A stretch of DNA of 64,000 nt. It comes from Inquilinus limosus_F. GTDB taxonomy: Bacteria > Pseudomonadota > Alphaproteobacteria > DSM-16000 > Inquilinaceae. The stretch spans positions 62,001 through 126,000 of the forward strand of contig NZ_JAHVDK010000022.1 of NCBI RefSeq assembly GCF_051487185.1, in the 5' to 3' direction. The notes beneath the pieces are model-generated. The model was not told the origin of the DNA, did not search any database, and was given only the letters and a program-made list of their open reading frames with translations. This document shows positions 52,452 through 62,311 of this stretch, piece after piece. A program made the translations under genes and the position numbers. Every line of letters starts with the position of its first letter. Position 1 is the first letter of the stretch.

Positions 52452-53218
52452 GGTTGCACCATGGTCAGTCGTCCAGGCGGGATGGTCCGCTCCCCATCGT
52501 CCCGGCAGGCGAGGGCGATGACAGTCACGTTATCCGGGGCGCCGCGGCCGAGGGCCAGGTCGATCAGCCCGTTCGCCGCCTGCTCGGGCGGCATGGCGTC
52601 AAGCATGTTCGCGATCTCGCCGTCGGACACCACCCGGGTCAGCCCGTCGGTGCACAGGAGGAAGACGTCGCCGTCGAGGACGACGCTCCGCTCCATGTCG
52701 AACTCCAGCGTCTCCGAGGCGCCGACTGCGCGCGTGATCACATTGGCCTGCGGATGCCGCTGCGCGTCCTCCGGCGACAGCACGCCGCTGTCGATCAGCT
52801 CCTGCACATAGGAATGGTCGCGCGTGATCTGCCACAGCTGGCGGTCGCGCAGGAGATAGAGGCGGCTGTCCCCGGCCCAGAGGCAGACGAAGCGGTTCGC
52901 CAGGATCATCAGCACCACCGCGGTCGAGCCGATGATCACGCCGCCGCGCCGCGTCGCCTCGGCCCGCAGGGTGGCGTGGACCGCCGATAGCCGGCCGCGC
53001 ACCTCGCTGATGAAGGCGATGCCCGATTCCGGCGGCTGGATGTCGGCCAGGGCGTCGACGATCATGCGGCTCGCCTCGTCGCCGTGGCGGTGGCCGCCCA
53101 TGCCGTCGGCGACGACCCACAGCCCGATCTCCGGCCGGGCGAGGAACGCGTCCTCGTTGTGGCGGCGGACGGCGCCGGTGCTGGTCCGGCCGGCGCAATG
53201 GAAGTGGAAGCGGTTCAC
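52448..53218 (-). CDS. pppA: T6SS PP2C-type phosphatase PppA
   Basis: 256 residues from a GTG overlapping the tagF stop; longer readings to 53848 are shadows of tagF. Starts RFHFHCAGRTSTGAVRRHNED (Asp23) with VVADGMGG (Asp38), WAGDSRLYLL (Asp117), CTDGLTRVVSD (Asp191) and GAPDNVTVI (Asp229, Asn230): all metal-binding residues of PP2C enzymes. It reverses PpkA phosphorylation of the FHA protein and so turns off the machine. It also serves as the template for the degenerate PP2C domain in the fusion at 44077. Confidence 0.92.
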   Translation of the reverse strand: MNRFHFHCAGRTSTGAVRRHNEDAFLARPEIGLWVVADGMGGHRHGDEASRMIVDALADIQPPESGIAFISEVRGRLSAVHATLRAEATRRGGVIIGSTAVVLMILANRFVCLWAGDSRLYLLRDRQLWQITRDHSYVQELIDSGVLSPEDAQRHPQANVITRAVGASETLEFDMERSVVLDGDVFLLCTDGLTRVVSDGEIANMLDAMPPEQAANGLIDLALGRGAPDNVTVIALACRDDGERTIPPGRLTMVQP

Positions 53219-53907
53219 GGCGCCTCCGCCTGGGCGGCCGGCGCCATGAAGGCGTGCGGCCAGACGGCCGGCGGCGGCAGGCCGCTCCCGGTCAGGCACC
53301 ATCCGTCGGCCGCGGGATTGGTCCAGAACCGCGCCAGGGGCGGCGCGGCCGGATCCGCCGTCAGGCGCAGCACGGCCGCGCCGAGACCGCCGGCGCCGGA
53401 CACCGGCTGGGCGCGCCAGCTGGCCCCGATCTCCGCGATGGGCGGCGGGTTCATGGCCGGAAAGGGGGCGATCCGCTCGATCGACGCCTCCCAATCCTCG
53501 GCCGCGACGGATTCTTCGAGGGCGGCCAGGGCGGCGTCCTCGAGCGCGTCGAACCAGGGGCCCGTCGTGAGCGGGGCGTCCGGCGGCGGGTCGGCGTCGA
53601 GCGGCACCGCCAAAGTCAGCGGGAAGTAGCGTCCGACCCGGTCGACGCTCGGCATCAGCACGCCGGCCGCCGCCGGCCCGGCGCTGCCCGCCGGCAGCAG
53701 GAAGCGCCAGACCGGCGCGGTCAGGAAGCTGTCCAGCCAGGCGTCGCCCAGTGTCTCGCGCGTTGCCGCCATCCCCGCCTGCAGCCAGGAATCCCAGGGT
53801 TCGACGAAGCTGCGCGGCAGCCGGCGGGTGACGAAATCGCCGAGCCACGGCAGCTTGCCGAAGATGCCAGCGCCCCCGCTCCCTTCCGTCAGAACGCCTG
53901 CGGGCAT
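53215..53907 (-). CDS. tagF: TagF, T6SS post-translational repressor
   Basis: 230 residues. Opening IFGKLPWLGDFVTRRLPRSF and WDSWLQAGMAATRETLGDAW are characteristic of TagF (DUF2094), as are FLLPAGSAGPAAAGVLMPSV and VGRYFPLTLAVPL. TagF blocks assembly of T6SS by binding the FHA protein. It overlaps the 3' end of tssM by 19 bases and pppA by 4, so the three are co-translated. In some species TagF and PppA are fused, in keeping with the tight coupling here. Confidence 0.92.
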   Translation of the reverse strand: MPAGVLTEGSGGAGIFGKLPWLGDFVTRRLPRSFVEPWDSWLQAGMAATRETLGDAWLDSFLTAPVWRFLLPAGSAGPAAAGVLMPSVDRVGRYFPLTLAVPLDADPPPDAPLTTGPWFDALEDAALAALEESVAAEDWEASIERIAPFPAMNPPPIAEIGASWRAQPVSGAGGLGAAVLRLTADPAAPPLARFWTNPAADGWCLTGSGLPPPAVWPHAFMAPAAQAEAP

Positions 53908-56900
53908 TGGAAGTCTCTCAGCTGCGGCAGGGTGAAGGGCGACAGGACGCTGCCGGTCCGGACCTCGAAGGTGGCACTGCTGCCGCCGTCGCTGACCGTG
54001 AACTGGAACCGGTCACTGGCCGAGGTGCGGCTGACCCGCGACCGGTCGACCAGCCGGAACAGGGCCCAGGGCCCGTCCAGCGTGATGCCCCCGCTCGGCG
54101 CGCCGTTGATCCCGGTGAAGGAGACGCGGACCTGGCCGGCCCCGGTTCCGGGCCAGCGCATCGCCATCGGCCGCACCGGGCCGTGGCTGTAGGTGACGGC
54201 CTGGCCGTTGATGTCCAGGGTCACGCTCGCAGCTTCGGGCGACAGGTCGACGGGCGAGATCTCCAGCCCGACGCTCGGCTGGGCGCCGCCCTGCGGGAAG
54301 AAGGCGTCACGGATCCGCGCCGCCTTCTCGAACTGGGCCAGGACGCCCTCCTTGATGCCGAGATCGACATTGTTCAGCTTCACCCAGCGCCACGGGTTGC
54401 GCGACGTGTCGACATACTGGCTGAGATTCTTGCTGAAGAAGCCGTCGATCAGCCCGCCGGGGGCGAAAAGGCGGCCGAAATCATCGAGCTTCACGTCCTG
54501 GGCCGAGCCGCGGGCGAAGGGATAGCGGCCGGCCACGGCGGCCTGGCACAGCGGCCGGCCGGTGGTGTTCCAGTCGGCGTTCAGCCCCTGCCGGGCCCCG
54601 CCGATGGTGACGGTGGAGGTGGCTTTCGAAATCTGGTCCGCCCAGCCGCGCATCGCCTCCGGCGCCCGCCCGGCGGATGCGGTCAGCTGCTGCGCCAACG
54701 CCGCGAGCTCGGCATTGGCGGCGGCGCCGCCGGCGCCCGGCGACATCACGCTGCGGTTCATCTGGCGGTAGACGTCGGCCAGGGTCCGGATCATGTCGTC
54801 GAGCGGGGAGGGGCCGCCGCTCGGCCCCTGGACGAAGGCGTGCAGGTCGCGAAACCGTTCGTCCACATAGGCCCCCGGCGGCGGGGCGTCGCTCGCATTG
54901 CCGCCGGCACCGCCGAGCTGGGTGCGGAGATAGTCCTGGGCCAGCATCGTCGCCAGCCGCCCCCCGGTCCCCAGCCTGGTCTGCGCCGACGCCTCGACCT
55001 GGGCGCCGGCGGTGTTCGCCGCCTGCTTCTGCGCCTCGGTCGCCTCCTGGCCGCCCGGCGCCGCCTCCCCGGCGGGCGGGGCGGTGAGTGTCGTCTCCTT
55101 GGCCGCCCCGCGCAGCAGCGCCGCGAGCGGCGAGCTGGGGCCGGACAGGATGTTCAGCGTCTCGACCGCATGCGCCGGGCTCTCGAAATCGACGATCCGG
55201 ATATCGGCCAGCAGCGCGTTCCAGGCCGAGATGTAGTCGTTGTAGTAGAGCTGCAGCGCGTCGCTGGCGACCCTCGCCGTCGCCGCATCGTCGGCCGCCT
55301 CGGCCGGCGCCTGCGGGTCGACCACCCAGCGCTCCGACGCCACCAGGCGCGCCGCCTCCTCGATGCCCGGCAGGACGGTCTCGTGGAAGCCGCGATAGGT
55401 GAACAGGCCCGGCACGCCCTCGCCCAGGCCGCGGCCGGACGGCCGGGTCAGGACCCGCGCCGCCTCGGGGCCGGCATTGTCGGTCACCGTCCAGGGCGGC
55501 AGGGACTGCACCGCCGGACCTGCGGTCAGCAGCATATAGGCGCGCTGGGCGGGAGGGGTCGCCGCGATCACCGTCCGCACCCGCTCGACCAGCTTGCCGT
55601 CGATGTCGATGCCGGCCAGTGGCCGCTCCAGCATGGCGCCAGCATGGGCGACGACGGAGTCGCGCAGGGCGGTGTTCTGCGCGCCCGGATAGCGCTGCGC
55701 CAGATCGACCCGGAGCCAGTCCAGGATCGTGTCACGGTCGAGGCCGGGGGCCCTGCCGCCGAGCATCAGATAGGTCTTCAGCGCGACATAGGCGAGGTCG
55801 GAAGGCTGGTCGACACGGCGCAGGATCTCCTCCAGGCGCAGCACCAGGCGCGGCAACAGCAGGCTGCTCAGGGCATGCCGGTAGCCCTGCATCGTGCCTT
55901 GGGACAGCGTGTCGCCCTGGTACAGGCCGAACTGCATCGCCAGCGGGACGTCCTCCCCCTGATGCGCATAGCCGGTCGGGACCGCCCGCAGCGAGTCCAG
56001 CGCCGGCAGGATCGGGCGCAGGTCGGAGTCGCGCACCGGCCCCCTGGCGTCGCCGAGCTTGCCGGCATAGTCCTGCAGCCCGTCGGTGACCGAGGTGATG
56101 AGCGCGCGGTTGCCGAGATAGCTGACGCTCCAGGCCGTGACGCCGGCCACGACCGCGATCAGCGCGGCGGCCACGGCGCCCCAGCGGATCCAGCGCAGCC
56201 GCCGCTCCAGCCGCGGATTGGTCGAGACGACATGGGCCTCGGCGAAGATCACGCGGCGCAGCAGATCGGTCAGGAAATAGCTGCGGCCGCGGCCCTGCGC
56301 CGGCGCCATCTGCTGCCGGTCCAGGCCGAAGGACTGCGCCATCGCGCCCATCAGCCGGTCGAACGGCGTCCCCTCCTGGGTACCGCTGGTGAGATAGGCG
56401 CCGCGCAGCAGCGGCCTGGTGTCGTAGCGGTTCGGCCGGAACGCCTCGGTCAGGAATTCCTGCAGCGGCTCGCGCAGCGAAGCGACCTGGGCCGGGAAGC
56501 CGTAGATCAGGCTGCGGTTGCGGATGTCGGGCTCCTGGTGCAGCCGCCGGATCACGCGGTCGTTCAGCCGGTCGACCAGGGCATCGAACTCGCGCAGGAA
56601 ATTCTGCACGACGCCCTGCTCGCCCTTGCCGTCGTCGAAGGCGAAGGTGGCGCCCCAGACCTGCTCGCGCTCCTCCCGGCCCAGATCGTCGAAGAACTCG
56701 GCGAAGCCGGCCAGGAGGTCGGCCTTGGTGAACAGCACATAGACCGGGAAGCGGACCCCGAGCTCGTCGGTCAGCTCCTGCAGCCGCTGGCGCACGGCGC
56801 GGGCATGCGCCGACCGCTCGCTCTCCGGCATCAGCGCGATGTCGGAGATGCTGACGCAGATCAGCGCGCCGTTGATCGGCTGCCGGGGCCGGTTGCGCTT

Positions 56901-57533
56901 CAGGAGGGCGAGGAACCCCTTCCACGCCGCGGCGTCCTGCGACGCGTGGCTGTCCTGGGTGGTGTAGCGGCCGGCGGTGTCGATCAGCACCGCCTCGTTG
57001 GTGAACCACCAGTCGCAGTTGCGGGTGCCGCCGATGCCGCGGAGGGCGTCGCGGCTCTGCCCGGTGCGGTCCGCGAGCGGGAAGTCGAGGCCGGAATTCA
57101 CCAGCGCCGTGGTCTTGCCGGCCCCCGGCGGACCGATCAGGATGTACCAGGGCAGCTCGTACAGCCACCGCCGGCTGCCCTTGCGCCCGAGGCGGGTGCT
57201 GCGCAGGACCGTCATCGCCTCGGCCAGCCGGCCGCGGATGGTCTCGATCTCCTCTTCGGCCGCGCCGCCGGGGTCGGCAGCCTGCGCCGCCGCCATGTCG
57301 TCGACCAGCTTGGTATTGGCGCTGCGGCTGCGCACGATCGACCAGGCGATGGCGAAGGCCCAGATCACCAGCATCGCGGCGATCACCACGACCCGGATCA
57401 GCGCCTCCTCCAGCGGGCGGACATCGGCCACGGCGATCAGCGGCCCGACGAACCAGACGATAGTCGCGAGCAGCAGCACGCCGATCAGCGTGACGAACCA
57501 GCGGGCGGTCAGGACGGAGAGGATCTTTCGCAT
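53889..57533 (-). CDS. tssM: TssM (IcmF), inner-membrane core of the T6SS
   Basis: 1214 residues, normal for TssM. Two N-terminal transmembrane helices (10-33, 45-67), a cytoplasmic NTPase domain with Walker A GPPGAGKT (134-141) and NCDWWFTNEAVLIDTAGRYT, a third helix near 445-465 (WGAVAAALIAVVAGVTAW), then the ~750-residue periplasmic part including the IcmF-related region (PGLFTYRGFHETVLPGI) and a C-terminal beta domain (PRPMAMRWPGTGAGQVRVSF). It spans the periplasm between TssL and TssJ. A 24-base gap separates it from tssL. The periplasmic core has a truncated relative in the mini-TssM. Confidence 0.95.
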   Translation of the reverse strand: MRKILSVLTARWFVTLIGVLLLATIVWFVGPLIAVADVRPLEEALIRVVVIAAMLVIWAFAIAWSIVRSRSANTKLVDDMAAAQAADPGGAAEEEIETIRGRLAEAMTVLRSTRLGRKGSRRWLYELPWYILIGPPGAGKTTALVNSGLDFPLADRTGQSRDALRGIGGTRNCDWWFTNEAVLIDTAGRYTTQDSHASQDAAAWKGFLALLKRNRPRQPINGALICVSISDIALMPESERSAHARAVRQRLQELTDELGVRFPVYVLFTKADLLAGFAEFFDDLGREEREQVWGATFAFDDGKGEQGVVQNFLREFDALVDRLNDRVIRRLHQEPDIRNRSLIYGFPAQVASLREPLQEFLTEAFRPNRYDTRPLLRGAYLTSGTQEGTPFDRLMGAMAQSFGLDRQQMAPAQGRGRSYFLTDLLRRVIFAEAHVVSTNPRLERRLRWIRWGAVAAALIAVVAGVTAWSVSYLGNRALITSVTDGLQDYAGKLGDARGPVRDSDLRPILPALDSLRAVPTGYAHQGEDVPLAMQFGLYQGDTLSQGTMQGYRHALSSLLLPRLVLRLEEILRRVDQPSDLAYVALKTYLMLGGRAPGLDRDTILDWLRVDLAQRYPGAQNTALRDSVVAHAGAMLERPLAGIDIDGKLVERVRTVIAATPPAQRAYMLLTAGPAVQSLPPWTVTDNAGPEAARVLTRPSGRGLGEGVPGLFTYRGFHETVLPGIEEAARLVASERWVVDPQAPAEAADDAATARVASDALQLYYNDYISAWNALLADIRIVDFESPAHAVETLNILSGPSSPLAALLRGAAKETTLTAPPAGEAAPGGQEATEAQKQAANTAGAQVEASAQTRLGTGGRLATMLAQDYLRTQLGGAGGNASDAPPPGAYVDERFRDLHAFVQGPSGGPSPLDDMIRTLADVYRQMNRSVMSPGAGGAAANAELAALAQQLTASAGRAPEAMRGWADQISKATSTVTIGGARQGLNADWNTTGRPLCQAAVAGRYPFARGSAQDVKLDDFGRLFAPGGLIDGFFSKNLSQYVDTSRNPWRWVKLNNVDLGIKEGVLAQFEKAARIRDAFFPQGGAQPSVGLEISPVDLSPEAASVTLDINGQAVTYSHGPVRPMAMRWPGTGAGQVRVSFTGINGAPSGGITLDGPWALFRLVDRSRVSRTSASDRFQFTVSDGGSSATFEVRTGSVLSPFTLPQLRDFQCPQAF

Positions 57534-57557
57534 CGGCTCTTATCGTTCCGCGCCGGT

Positions 57558-58964
57558 TCAGCCGCCGCCCTGCGGCTTCAGGACGACCACCTCGATGCGC
57601 CGGTTCTGTGCCCGGCCTTCTTCGGTGTCGTTGACGGCGAGCGGCACCGTGTCGGCCTTGGCCTCGACCGAGAAGCGGGCGTCGTCCCGGACGATGCCGT
57701 CGAGGATCTTGCGCACCGATTCGGCCCGTGCCTGGGATAGTTGCCAGTTCGACGGGAAGCGCAGGTTCCGGATCGGCCGGTTGTCGGTGTGGCCTTCGAT
57801 CACGACCTGTCCGGGCTCCTCCTTCAGCGCGTTGCCGATCCGGGTCAGGACCGGCATCCGGTCCGGCGTCACAGCGTCGCTGGCGGAGGCGAACAGGCCG
57901 TTGCCGCTGATCCGCACGCGGACGGACTGCGCGTCCTCCTCCACCGAGACGAGGCCCTCGCGGATCTCCGGTTCCAGGAAGCGCTTGAGCCGGCCGCCGG
58001 AGGTCTCCTTGACCACCACGACCTGGGGCGGCGGCTTCTCGATCGGGGCCGGCCGCTCGATCACCACCGGCCCGGTCGGCGGCAGCTGGGCGGTGGCGGC
58101 CATCGCCGGCTCCAGCGCGGCGTTCAGGAACCACTGGAAGCCGAAGAACGCTGCCAGCAGGATCGCCGCCGTGGCGGCCCCGATTACCCAGAGCGGGACG
58201 AGGCGCCCGAGCTTGCGGCGCTCCGACACGACCCCGAGCCAGTGCGGCGACAGGGCGGATTCCCGCTCGCCCCGCCGACGGTGGATGGCGCGATAGAGGG
58301 AATCGCGGATCTCGGCCAGCCGGGCCGGGCCGCGGCCTTCCACCCGGTACCGGCCCTCGAAGCCGAGGGCGAGGCAGACATAGTACAGCTCGAGGATGTC
58401 GAGCGTCCGCTCCGGGTCCTTCATCAGGTGGTCGAGGATGTCGAAGAAGCGCTCGCCGCCCCAGGTCTCGTTATAGAAGGTCGAGACCATGGACTGCTTG
58501 GTCCACAGGCTCTGGCTGCCCCAGGGGGTGTTGAGGACCAGGTCGTCGATGGTGGCGCACAGGCCGTAGCGGGCGGCCCGGATGGCGTCGGCGGTGGCGC
58601 CGGCGGCCAGGGCGTTGCGCTCGAAGGCGCGGATCTCGGTCACCACCCGCTCGCGCAGCAGCGGCACATCGCGATGCACCGCCCGGTTCTTCAGCCGCAC
58701 CGCCAGCGCCAGCAGCGGCGTCGCGGCCTGCACCACGGCGTTGACCCCGGTCGGGGCCAGCGGCACCGCCCCGGACAGGACGTCCTCCGCCAGCCCGGCG
58801 GCCAGGCGCGGGCGCGGCCCGGCCGGGCGCGGCGTCTGCGTCGGGTCGCCTTCCGCCGGTCCCTTGCCGCTGACCACCGCCGCCGGGCGGGGCCCGCCGG
58901 GGCGCGGCCGGATTACCGTGCGATCGTTGTCCTTCGGGTCGGCGAAGGGATCGTCGTCCACCAT
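57558..58964 (-). CDS. tssL: TssL (DotU) with C-terminal OmpA domain
   Basis: 468 residues from the ATG at 58964. A Pro/Arg-rich cytoplasmic start is followed by the DotU domain (FERNALAAGATADAIRAARY, DDLVLNTPWGSQSLWTKQSM, WGGERFFDILDHLMKDPERT, LYYVCLALGFEGRYRV), one transmembrane helix (LWVIGAATAAILLAAFFGFQ) and a periplasmic OmpA/MotB peptidoglycan-binding domain (VVIEGHTDNRPI, WQLSQARAESVRKIL, NRRIEVVV). Such 'evolved' TssL anchors the complex to the cell wall directly. Only four bases separate it from tssK. Confidence 0.95.
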   Translation of the reverse strand: MVDDDPFADPKDNDRTVIRPRPGGPRPAAVVSGKGPAEGDPTQTPRPAGPRPRLAAGLAEDVLSGAVPLAPTGVNAVVQAATPLLALAVRLKNRAVHRDVPLLRERVVTEIRAFERNALAAGATADAIRAARYGLCATIDDLVLNTPWGSQSLWTKQSMVSTFYNETWGGERFFDILDHLMKDPERTLDILELYYVCLALGFEGRYRVEGRGPARLAEIRDSLYRAIHRRRGERESALSPHWLGVVSERRKLGRLVPLWVIGAATAAILLAAFFGFQWFLNAALEPAMAATAQLPPTGPVVIERPAPIEKPPPQVVVVKETSGGRLKRFLEPEIREGLVSVEEDAQSVRVRISGNGLFASASDAVTPDRMPVLTRIGNALKEEPGQVVIEGHTDNRPIRNLRFPSNWQLSQARAESVRKILDGIVRDDARFSVEAKADTVPLAVNDTEEGRAQNRRIEVVVLKPQGGG

Positions 58965-58968
58965 GGGC

Positions 58969-60309
58969 CTATCCCTGCGGTGCCTTGATCGCCCAGCACT
59001 CGAGCTGGAGGTTCGGGAACTCGCCGGCGACATGGACGGCCATGCCGCCGGACGTCTTCAGCTCCTCCCAGTAGCGGCTGTTCCGGTCCATCTCGAAATA
59101 GATCGCACCCGGATGATAGGGCAGCTGCCGCGGCGCCACCGGCAGCGGCCGGATGGTCACGCCGGGGAGGGCGGCGTTCACCAGGTTCCGGATCTGCTCC
59201 ACCGGGCCGATCTTGATCTGGGACGGGAAATGGCGGCGCACCGTCTCGGCCGGCGCATCGGCCTTGACCGCCAGAATGAAGGCGGCCTGGTCCAGCAGCG
59301 CGCGGTCGTGGATCGGCGCGACACGGATGCCGTAGCGGCGCTCCTCCAGCGGGATCGGGATCGCGCTCTGCTCCAGCACGGCCGACAGGGCCTGGCGCAG
59401 CTCGATCATCACTGCCTGGAAGCAGCGCTGCAGGTCGTCGTGGCGGTAGGGCGGGAAGGCGACCGGCCGCTTGTCCCGGCCGGTGAAGGTGGCGATCTCG
59501 CCCGCCAGCTCCAGCATCGCGGCGTACAGCCGCTCGGGGTGGATCCCAGGCGTCACCGCGAGATGGGCGAACAGCGGCTCGGCCCGGTTGACCAGCTGCA
59601 GCAGCAGGAAATCGGCGATCTCGGCCACGCCGCGGGTGCCGGAGGCGTTCACCCGGCCGGCCAGCGCCTCGCCCCGATGATGCAGCAGGCCGAGGATCTC
59701 GGACACGAATCCCGCCAGGGCGGGGGAGGCGTCGCAGGCGAGGCAGGGCGGGATGTACTTGTTGTCCAGCACCACCGACCGGTCGGCGCGGACCTCGACG
59801 ATGCGGGCGATCCCGAGGCAGACATAGCCCGACCGGTCGTCGGTCTCGAGCAGGTAGCGCAGCTTGAGGCGCGCGACTTGCAGCGACGCGACCGCCGGGG
59901 AGAAGGCGTTGGCGTCGGTCGCCTCGAAATCGACGATCGCATAGCGCGCGGTGGCGTTGGACTCGTCGTGGTCGATGTCCGGGTTGCCGGGCTGGCGCAC
60001 AGGGACGGCCAGGTAGACGATCGCGTTCTTGGTGCCCTCCGGCACGGTTAGGGGCAGCGGGTGGTCGACATCCTCCGGCACCGCGAAGGGGGTGCCGTCC
60101 TCCAGGATGCCGTGCGCCGCGCCGATCGCGAATTTGCCGGTGGTCAGCAGCTCGCGGTTGACGGCCAGGGCGCCGATGCCCCAGCCATGGGGAAACAGGC
60201 CGGCGACGCGGGCGCGGACCAGCTTCTCGACATAGCGGTCGAACTGCTGGAAGTGATGGGTGCGGAGGAACATGCCCTCCGACCAGACGACCTTGTTGTC
60301 CCAGGCCAT
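58969..60309 (-). CDS. tssK: TssK, baseplate-to-membrane connector
   Basis: 446 residues. Typical opening WDNKVVWSEGMFLRTHHFQQ with FDRYVEKLVRAR, the fixed TssK signature, then a beta shell (FAIGAAHGILEDGTPFAVPE), a long helical arm and the C-terminal head that docks to TssL/TssM (AIYFEMDRNSRYWEEL). Trimeric adaptor between baseplate and the TssJLM complex. Start overlaps nothing; six bases lie before tssJ's stop. Confidence 0.95.
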   Translation of the reverse strand: MAWDNKVVWSEGMFLRTHHFQQFDRYVEKLVRARVAGLFPHGWGIGALAVNRELLTTGKFAIGAAHGILEDGTPFAVPEDVDHPLPLTVPEGTKNAIVYLAVPVRQPGNPDIDHDESNATARYAIVDFEATDANAFSPAVASLQVARLKLRYLLETDDRSGYVCLGIARIVEVRADRSVVLDNKYIPPCLACDASPALAGFVSEILGLLHHRGEALAGRVNASGTRGVAEIADFLLLQLVNRAEPLFAHLAVTPGIHPERLYAAMLELAGEIATFTGRDKRPVAFPPYRHDDLQRCFQAVMIELRQALSAVLEQSAIPIPLEERRYGIRVAPIHDRALLDQAAFILAVKADAPAETVRRHFPSQIKIGPVEQIRNLVNAALPGVTIRPLPVAPRQLPYHPGAIYFEMDRNSRYWEELKTSGGMAVHVAGEFPNLQLECWAIKAPQG

Positions 60310-60315
60310 CGCGCC

Positions 60316-60783
60316 CTATTCCTCGGCCTTGATCGAAACGTCCGCGGCCCCGACCGAGATCGTGATGGGGTCGGTGCTGCCGGGATCGACGGGCGCCGTG
60401 GCGCGCCACCGGGCGCGGTCGATGTCGCGGAATCCCGCGGCCACGCCGATCAGCTGCGTGGCGGGATCCAGCTTCAGCGACAGGGTCTGGCTCTTGCCCG
60501 GCGCCACCACCGTCTGCTCGCTGCCGATCAGCGTGTCGCCGAGCGCCGCCTGCGCATTCTCCGCCAGCTTGAAGTAGTCGGCCTGCCCGATCGCCGCGCC
60601 GGACCGCAGCTGGTAGATCTGCACCTGGATCGGCGAGGGCCGGCCGGAGGCGTCGGGATTGGCGCCGGGCGCGGCCGCGACCGTCACCGGCACGACCGTG
60701 CCGCCGCCCTCTCCACCAAACATTCCGCATCCGGACAGCGCGACCGCGGCGAGCATGGCGACGATGAATCCCGATCCCTTCAT
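60316..60783 (-). CDS. tssJ: TssJ outer-membrane lipoprotein
   Basis: 155 residues from the ATG at 60783 (GGGGGTGGAAT upstream); longer readings to 61206 are shadows. Signal MKGSGFIVAMLAAVALSGCG with lipidated Cys19. The mature domain follows TssJ: RPSPIQVQIYQLRSGAAIGQ, YFKLAENAQAALGD and the C-terminal sheet WRATAPVDPGS...ITISV. It binds the C-terminal domain of TssM at the outer membrane. A 115-base gap separates it from tagH, the largest in this operon. Confidence 0.93.
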   Translation of the reverse strand: MKGSGFIVAMLAAVALSGCGMFGGEGGGTVVPVTVAAAPGANPDASGRPSPIQVQIYQLRSGAAIGQADYFKLAENAQAALGDTLIGSEQTVVAPGKSQTLSLKLDPATQLIGVAAGFRDIDRARWRATAPVDPGSTDPITISVGAADVSIKAEE

Positions 60784-60898
60784 ATTCCACCCCCTGCCGG
60801 GCCGATACCGTGGCCCCGGTGTAACAGCGGCTTGAGTGTAGTTGAGTCTAGAGCCAGATCGTGGCGAGAAAGCGCCGCTCCGGAGAATTCGCTCCCAT

Positions 60899-62266
60899 CT
60901 AGAGACGGTCCTTCCGCCGTTCGTATCCTTCGGCGAAGGATCGGCCGAACAGGTCACGGACATTCTCCGAGGCGCGCTCCGACAGGCGCCGATGCAGTTC
61001 GACATAGGCGTCCCACAGCCGCGCCTTCCGGCCGCCGGGAAGCATCGCGCCGAGGCCGCCGCCGGCGCTGATGCTCTGCTCCACGGCTTCGGGCGACACG
61101 CTGTCCAGCAGATGCTGCAGGGCCCGTTCCATCCCGCCGATCGTGCCGATCTGGTGGTTGCGCAGGTCGTTGAACGCCTCCTCGATGGCCTCGGCGCCCT
61201 TGGCAAAGGCGGGCATGGGCGGGGACAGGATGGCGATCATCGCCTCCACCGCCGTCGACGAGAACTTCAGCGGGTTGTTGTTGCGCGGCCGGATCGCGGT
61301 CGGTTCGATCCTGAATTCGCTCTTCAGGGCCGACCGGGCGCTCAGCGTCTCCAGCAGGCCCTGCACGCTGGTGCGGAGGATCTGGCCGATCATGACCGCC
61401 AGCTCGGCGCTGCGCTCCGCCGGGAACTGGGCCGGGTCCAGCCCGGCGGCCTCCAGCAGGGTGCGCATGACGTCGCCCTGCGCCGGCACCGGCGCGGCGG
61501 CGGCGGGCGACGGCGTGGGCACCGGCGGCGCTGGCGGCGGCAGCGGCGGGGGCTCGACCGCCACCGGCGTCTGCGGCAGCGGCGGAGGCTGCGGCGCCGG
61601 CGGCTCGCTCCAGTCGCGCGGAATGGGCCGGGCCGGGGCCCGGCCGCGCTCCGCCGGCGGCGCCGGCTCGTCCGCCCAGTCTTCCGGGATCTCCTGGAAC
61701 TTCGCGGCGGGCGGGCTGAAGGCCACCTGCTCGGCCGGCAGATGGTCCGGCTCGGCCGGGCGCGTCCAGGCATCGGTCGGGCCGGCGTTGATCTCGAAGG
61801 AGAAGGGATCGCGCTGGGCCGGCGCCGACGGCCACCGCGGCGGGCCCGGCGACGAAGGCGGCATCGATGATTCGCGCCGCGGGTCGACCCCGAAGGGGGA
61901 GGCCATCGGGTCGTCGATGTCGATCGAATGGCTGGCCGCGGGCGCATCCGTGCCGGACAGCCGCACCAGGAACTGGTAGTCGCCGAGCGTGATCCGGTCG
62001 CCATCCGACAGGACGACGCTGTTAGACCGGCCGATCGGGGTGGCGCCGCCGTTCAGGAAGGTGCCGTTGGTCGACAGGTCGAACAGGACGTAGTGCCCAT
62101 CGACATAGTCGATGAAGCAGTGGCTCTTCGACAGGAAGCGGGAGGGGTCCTCCAGCACCCAGTCATTGTCCACGTCGCGGCCGATGGTCAGGCCGCATTG
62201 GTCGAAGCTGCGGGAATCCCGGACAGCGGATCGCCCGCCGGAGGTGAGGTCGAGACTCAGCTTCAT
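60899..62266 (-). CDS. tagH: T6SS FHA-domain protein (TagH/Fha)
   Basis: 455 residues. The FHA domain is N-terminal: GLTIGRDVDNDWVLEDPSRF, LSKSHCFIDY and STNGTFLNG hold the phosphothreonine-binding residues. A long Pro-rich disordered linker (about 125-250) follows and then the 'VI_FHA' C-terminal domain (LLEAAGLDPAQFPAERSAEL, IMIGQ-like helix, LRTSVQGLLETLSARSALKS, NNPLKFS). It is the substrate of PpkA and PppA and the target of TagF. Last 10 residues are basic. Confidence 0.93.
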   Translation of the reverse strand: MKLSLDLTSGGRSAVRDSRSFDQCGLTIGRDVDNDWVLEDPSRFLSKSHCFIDYVDGHYVLFDLSTNGTFLNGGATPIGRSNSVVLSDGDRITLGDYQFLVRLSGTDAPAASHSIDIDDPMASPFGVDPRRESSMPPSSPGPPRWPSAPAQRDPFSFEINAGPTDAWTRPAEPDHLPAEQVAFSPPAAKFQEIPEDWADEPAPPAERGRAPARPIPRDWSEPPAPQPPPLPQTPVAVEPPPLPPPAPPVPTPSPAAAAPVPAQGDVMRTLLEAAGLDPAQFPAERSAELAVMIGQILRTSVQGLLETLSARSALKSEFRIEPTAIRPRNNNPLKFSSTAVEAMIAILSPPMPAFAKGAEAIEEAFNDLRNHQIGTIGGMERALQHLLDSVSPEAVEQSISAGGGLGAMLPGGRKARLWDAYVELHRRLSERASENVRDLFGRSFAEGYERRKDRL

Positions 62267-62311
62267 GGCTGTCCACCCCCGCCGGTAGGGCGGCGGGGCG
62301 TCCTGGCGGCG

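Noticed and set aside
53907..57740. 1277-codon plus-strand ORF opposite tssM
   Set aside because: Antisense of tssM; rich in Gly, Arg, Gln and Asp without motif. Long antisense ORFs are expected at this GC content.
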